Below are positions 59,161 through 64,000 of a DNA stretch of 64,000 bases, piece by piece. The stretch is from the NCBI RefSeq assembly GCF_003573695.1, contig NW_020621936.1, positions 14,136,001 through 14,200,000 of the forward strand. The letters are read 5' to 3'. Made by a program: the position numbers and the translations under genes. This DNA comes from Papaver somniferum. Its lineage: Eukaryota > Streptophyta > Magnoliopsida > Ranunculales > Papaveraceae. Under the pieces are notes generated by a model, which searched no databases, had not been told where the DNA came from, and saw nothing but the letters and a program-made list of their open reading frames with translations. Positions within the stretch are counted from its first letter, which is position 1, and each line of letters starts with the position of its first letter.

Positions 59161-61962
59161 TGAAAAGACGAGGGTACCCAAATATACCTCAATCTAAAAC
59201 TTTTCCACCTATAAGTCCTTTCTCCGAAAGTGATTGTCTATGGACTGAGTCAAGATAATATAACTAATTGGTTCACACTTCGTGTGATCGTCTATGGATA
59301 CGAGATCGAGACAATACAACAACGAAGTATGTTTACTTGATAAATGGTTCAGATTTAACCAAACACAATAGGATTACTATCAAGTACACATGAATTAACG
59401 TTTTTGTATTTTACTTCTAATTATAATAAAAACAATTATAATTGCGGAAATAGAAAAGTAAAAGACACGGCAAGATTTTGTTAACGAGGAAACCGCAAAT
59501 GCAGAAAAACCCCGGGACCTTGTCCAGAATTGAATACTCTCAGGATTAAGCTGCTATAAAAAATCAAACCAACTTCGTATAGTTGAGACCAAGCAACTAA
59601 ACCTATAGTTCACCTAGTTCCGTCTGTATTCCCACGCCTCCAACTAGTAATAAGTCGCGTACTTGGAACAATTCCTTTGGTTCGTATTCCAAACAGTAAA
59701 GGAACAACAAATCTTTTTGGTAACAACTATTTTCAACCAAGTGATATGAATTCGACAAAAGGCTCTTCCGTTTATCCCAATAAACTCCTTTGTCAGGTCC
59801 TTAAAGCTATCTAATAACAACTACCAAAGTAATTGTCAAGATTTTGCAATCAATAATTTGAATCACAAAGAATTGTATTGATGCCGATCTACTCAAATAA
59901 TCAATCCAATCTACCACAAGGATAAATCGATTATAGTTGGATCCTCTTTAACCGAAACAAGTATTGTGCACACCAAAGATTATGAACCCAAATCAGAAAT
60001 CTTCTTCGTCTTCAAATCTTCTTAGATCTTCAATAAACACCTGCACACAATCAACTTGAATCTCTTGTGATCAATCATACACAGAACGGAGTCTGTTAAC
60101 AATGGATTATCACAAGACGTCTTTAGATCTACAAACAGTCTAAAGATCCCCGTTGAAACTTCGATCTAGTTTGAGTGAATTTTATATCAGAAGAGAAGCT
60201 TGTCAAGTATAAACAAACTAGGTGCAATCAAAGTTCAACAACCGTTAGTCAATCAAATCAATCGAAAACTAATAATAAACCACAATTATCTAGTTTCCCA
60301 CCAATGGTAATAATAGAGATTCTCAATACCAAAGAAGTCTTTAAACCGAGCGGCCGTAAGAGATTTCGCCTAATTAGGTTACTTTCCTCTCCGAATAGGC
60401 GGCTGCACCAATAACAACACAACTAGATAGTTTTGATGGCTCTGAGGATTAGTTTGCTCGAAATGCAAACTTTGATATTTATAGACCAAAGAAGTTTGGA
60501 CACCAAGGAATTTCCAAAACCGAAAATATTCTCAAGATATGCGATATATTTCCAAATTCGGTTTCCATAATTCCTGGAAATGCTTTGTCCAATCATTGCC
60601 CGAAAATCTCTTAGAAGATCTCCAACTAGTAAATGCACATTACTAATTTTCATTTTCCAAAAACCTTAATTAAAAGATTCTCAATTTATTTTTCGATCCG
60701 GGATTTTTTTTTCCTTTAGGTATTAAGGAATATCTTTGAACAATAAAAGATAAGCGTTACTGCACATGTTCAAAGAATGTCGACATCTTAACTTAGTAAA
60801 TCATCTTTCATATTTACTATCTTGGAATCGATTTGCCACACTTCCAAACAAGTTTAGAATTGGTTCATCTGGCTTCCAAGAACTATGTGATTGATTAAGA
60901 ACACTCAATCACCAAACATGGGCTTCACGGTTCTACCAAAACAAGTTTCGGTTCTACCTCCATGTGGGTACTGGAATTAGTGACACTAGATTTCTAAAAT
61001 TCGGTTGACTAGGTACTAGGATCGTTTCCCACATATATATGGTATATAACTTGTATTTGTTGCACATGTCCATAGGATCGGTTCCCAATATCTAAAAACG
61101 TGTTGCACATGTTCATAGGATCGGTTCCCAATATCTAGAAACTTGCTGCACCTCATACAAGGATCGATTCCCCTTTGTGATCGGTTGCACCTCTTACTAG
61201 GATCGGTTCCCCTTTGCCTAGAGTTGGTCATACCAATTACAACAAATCGATCATAGCATCTCAAGTGATTACTTAAGATCGGTTTCACTAATAAAAGTCA
61301 TACCAATACAAAAGTCAGGCCTTGTGAATAGTTTTACCAAGAACATAAACAAGTCATGAGCGGTTATATTAATCACACATATTGGTAGTTCAAAAGATAT
61401 GCAATGAATAACAATACCAATAAGCCTAGCGATTTCCCTTTCGATTCACGAAACAAGTTCATGAATTTACTTCCTTTAAACGAATGTAAAACATTGTTTC
61501 CTAGGATGAAATCTTCACCTCATACCCATACATAATCACAATAGCGTTAAAACGATTATGTTGATGTCTTACATACGAGGTTCAAAAGATAAGCGTTATA
61601 CTTCTTATTGTATTCCTTAATACTACGTCTAACTAGAGTATAATCATTCATGCTTCGCAGTTATGTTTTAAATATGCACGACTTGAAAGATACGTTAGGG
61701 AATGAAACAGTTCAAGTCAAATATCACTAACCTCGAGTGGAAGGATGATGTTGTCGTTGTAGCTCCTTACTTCTTCACTTCTTCAAGTCTTCACGTAATA
61801 CTTGTAATGTTTCATATCCTAATACTTTCAAGCTAACATATACGAAGTTGACTCTAGTACATAATCAAGCGACTCTTTGAATGAGTTTTGGTTCACTAAA
61901 ATATGACAAACCAAACTTGACATACCAACGCTTAGTGGGTTCAACCGAGGTATGCTCTAACA
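59161..61962 (-). mobile_element. Nested solo LTR of a second long-LTR family (2.8 kb)
   Basis: Plus-sense ends TGAAAAGACGAGGG and TATGCTCTAACA. Flanks are CATAA (59156-59160) and CATAC (61963-61967), a duplication with one difference. It shares the 'ttttgttaacgaggaaaccgc' block and the CTCTAACA terminus with the SIRE-like LTR but is otherwise different, so it is a related family. Fragments of it occur at 55578-55990 and 63440-64000. No coding frame is credible inside. Confidence 0.85.
61019..61211. repeat. Cluster of GGATCGGTTCCC motifs
   Basis: Five copies (ggatcg.ttccc) start at 61019, 61075, 61118, 61161 and 61200, separated by 39-56 bp. Some copies are accompanied by 'ttgcac(a/c)t'. They lie in the same relative part of the LTR as the inverted-repeat cluster of the SIRE-like family. 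Confidence 0.85.
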
Positions 61963-62527
61963 CATACTATGGTTCCCGGACATGGATTACATATGTGCAA
62001 AAGTGCACAACATGACATATCCAATAATGGTTAATTGTTCTAAACTCTTATTCAATCATTGAAACTTTCTCAGAGAATGAAAATAGTCGTTTTCACACAT
62101 TATTAGCATCAAAGCAATTTTCAGGTTATTGAAATAATCATAACGAAACATTCCAAGACAAACACCAACTGATTGTAATAGAAAACTCATCTCGAAATCT
62201 CAAATTTGTATATAGAAAACTATATCGTAACACGACTTATGTCTCAATATAGGATATAGAGTAGAAATAGACTTTCCAAGTGATAGATTAGTTTAAGTCT
62301 CCACATACCTTTTGTCGATGAAGTTACACAAGCTCCCCTTAGTAGTTTTTCGTCTTCAAATGATGAACGACGTGAAGTCTAAGCTTAACTACACAATCTA
62401 TGTCCTAGTCCGCGACATCTATAAATAGGATAGAAATCAAAACTTATAGTTTTGATCACTAACATTGACAAACATGCTTGAGATAGCAACGCATGCGAGT
62501 TCGACCGAGCAGTGCTTTAACAATATG

Positions 62528-62986
62528 ATATGAGTTATCATAGTGTCGCAATCACCTCACAATTAGATGATATGAACGACAACATGCTGGACCAATAATA
62601 ATACAACTCCTTACGGCTGACTATGTACCCTCATACGTACCTTGAGGGGACCAAACACTTGTCGCAGTTCATCCTCATAAAGACAAGCAAATAAAGCCAA
62701 CTAGTGTTGAAAGGACAAATCCAAGAAAATATCTAGTCCGTATAATCCAAAGGGTCATTCGCAAATGATGCGCAAGATTGTGCATCATTGGCCTTTCCTT
62801 CGTTATGCACCATGGTGGTTCAATCTTAGTTCGCAACGCCACAATAATGATACCTAAGCATCATGAAGCTCTCTCGAGTAACCAACGAGCCATAATGATG
62901 CATTGGCATCATATATGGTTTACTGGCTAAGCTATGAAGCTTAATAGTACATCTCCGCTATATGCACCTTCAACCAAACACTCCTT

Positions 62987-63045
<59 letters not shown>

Positions 63046-63439
63046 TATTGATATTTCTACAAATTAAATTTGGGGAGCACTATGACATGCTTTCTTCACT
63101 ATTCATGGTCGTCTCCATGCAACCCACGAATAAGGTTTTGGGTTTGTCAAGTTGAGAAGCTTCCAGATGTCGACATATTTAAACATGTACGTAACTCCTA
63201 TCATTTATTGTTTAAACATATTCCTTGATACTCAAGGTGATCCTTGGTGCGAAAAAGTGAAAAGCATTTAATTATGATTTTCATCATATATGTTTTAATT
63301 ACCAGCAATTAAAGCATATCATCTGGAAAATATTATTAGTTAATGTGCTGGACTAGTAGTAAAAGTTTTTCCATGAGAGTTTTCAGAAATATTGGTTTGG
63401 CATTTAGAGTTTCGGTTACTACCCTTAGCTACTTAATTC
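62528..63439. other. Intergenic region with AT microsatellite
   Basis: No gene. Contains 'gcatcattgg' phrases shared with the left flank (57080-57330) and the TA repeat listed separately. Confidence 0.5.
62989..63043. repeat. (TA)n microsatellite, 55 bp
   Basis: Uninterrupted TA repeat. The frame across it (Ile-Tyr repeats) is an artefact. Confidence 0.98.
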
Positions 63440-64000
63440 CCTCAGTAACCCTGCGCCTTCGACTTCTAGAGTCACGCACGTGAATAGCAAGTCCTTTGGA
63501 TCATATTCCAAGCAGCAAAGGAATAATCTTTTTGGTAACCACTCTAATCAATCTTGATAGAAGATATTGTTGAGTCGTTGACAAAGGCTCTTATATTTAA
63601 TCTAATAAGCTCATTTGCCTGGTTAGATCAATCTAAATGTTGATTACCGAAATAATCAATTTCTAGATTCGCAATCATCAATATAGATCTCAAAGAGAAA
63701 CTATATAGCGATGTCGATATCACGCAACTAATCAATCAAGTCTTTCAAAGATAAACCGATTCTAGTTGGATCCCAGACGATCAAGGTTTGTGCACTAAAT
63801 CCACAAGATACGAAAATTAATAAGAACTCTTTTTCGTCTTCAAATTTTCTATTGCCTTCAATAACCTGCACAACAACACTTGAAACTTCTTGTGATCAAT
63901 CATGCACAGAACGGAGTCTGTTAAAAATGGATTATCACAAGATGTCTTTAGATCTGAAGATGGTTCTAAAGATCCCGTGGATATTTTAATCTAGTTTGAG
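63440..64000 (-). repeat. Fragment of the second long-LTR family, running off the window
   Basis: Colinear with about 59625-60175 of the nested LTR, from 'cgcc(t)tc.aact' through 'cagaacggagtctgtta' and 'atggattatcacaaga' to 'atctagtttgag' at the edge. Moderately diverged. Confidence 0.8.

Larger units (their letters stand above)
57373..62522 (-). mobile_element. Solo LTR of the SIRE-like family, interrupted by a nested LTR
   Basis: Plus-sense ends TGAAAATGCGGGGG and GCTTTAACA match the SIRE-like LTR, and perfect ATATG duplications flank it. Family sequence runs 57373-59160, breaks for the 2.8-kb nested LTR, then resumes at 61963-62522. Without the insertion it is about 2.34 kb, like the other copies. 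No primer site or purine tract adjoins, so it is a solo LTR. The inverted-repeat motif occurs in variants at 58970-59160, just before the insertion point. Confidence 0.9.

Noticed and set aside
62934..63155. 73-aa frame with Ile-Tyr repeats
   Set aside because: Translation of the TA microsatellite.
1..64000. tRNA or rRNA genes
   Set aside because: Only the short tRNA-complementary primer sites of retroelements were seen; no cloverleaf with A and B boxes was recognised by eye. A tRNAscan run would settle it.

Overview
The window is nuclear DNA of a flowering plant. It has GT-AG introns in plant-type genes, AT-rich intergenic sequence, and many nested LTR retrotransposons. The gene set (methionine S-methyltransferase, a double B-box protein, a plant-type complex I B12/NDUFB3 subunit) fits a eudicot. 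A repeat-rich early-diverging eudicot such as a poppy relative is possible, but I cannot fix the species from the sequence.

Layout. 1-6309: two Athila-like Ty3/gypsy elements on the minus strand. The first (LTR 1150-2644, tRNA-Asp-like primer site) is inserted into the second (degenerate gag and protease, primer site, 5' LTR 4750-6309). 6310-17640: GC-rich, minisatellite-bearing remains of what looks like a Tat/Ogre-type element. It is split by a complete 7.0-kb non-autonomous LTR element (10121-17123, 5-bp target duplication GAAGT). 17640-19640: intergenic repeats. 19649-33451 is the gene island: NDUFB3 homologue (+), methionine S-methyltransferase (+, 12 coding exons, 1078 aa) and a double B-box zinc-finger gene (-, 2 exons, 205 aa). 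The last two are convergent. 33.5-36.7 kb: intergenic DNA, a degenerate ~80-bp repeat array and a proline-rich pseudogene. 36.7-64.0 kb: nested retroelements. These are an inverted pair of chromovirus integrase fragments, a full-length SIRE-like non-autonomous element with ~2.4-kb LTRs (37738-46268), a solo LTR of the same family with duplication CAAGT, an Athila-like 3' LTR, another solo LTR with duplication ATATG that itself contains a second-family solo LTR, and a further second-family fragment at the right edge.

The three genes share no obvious pathway. The methyltransferase makes S-methylmethionine in the cytosol, NDUFB3 is a membrane-arm subunit of mitochondrial complex I, and the B-box protein is a probable light-signalling transcriptional regulator. 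The most unusual signal is in the retroelement LTRs. They carry a near-perfect inverted-repeat motif (11-bp arms, GG spacer, 93-bp tandem period in one family). It recurs in the Athila-like LTRs, and the arms change between copies while staying complementary.
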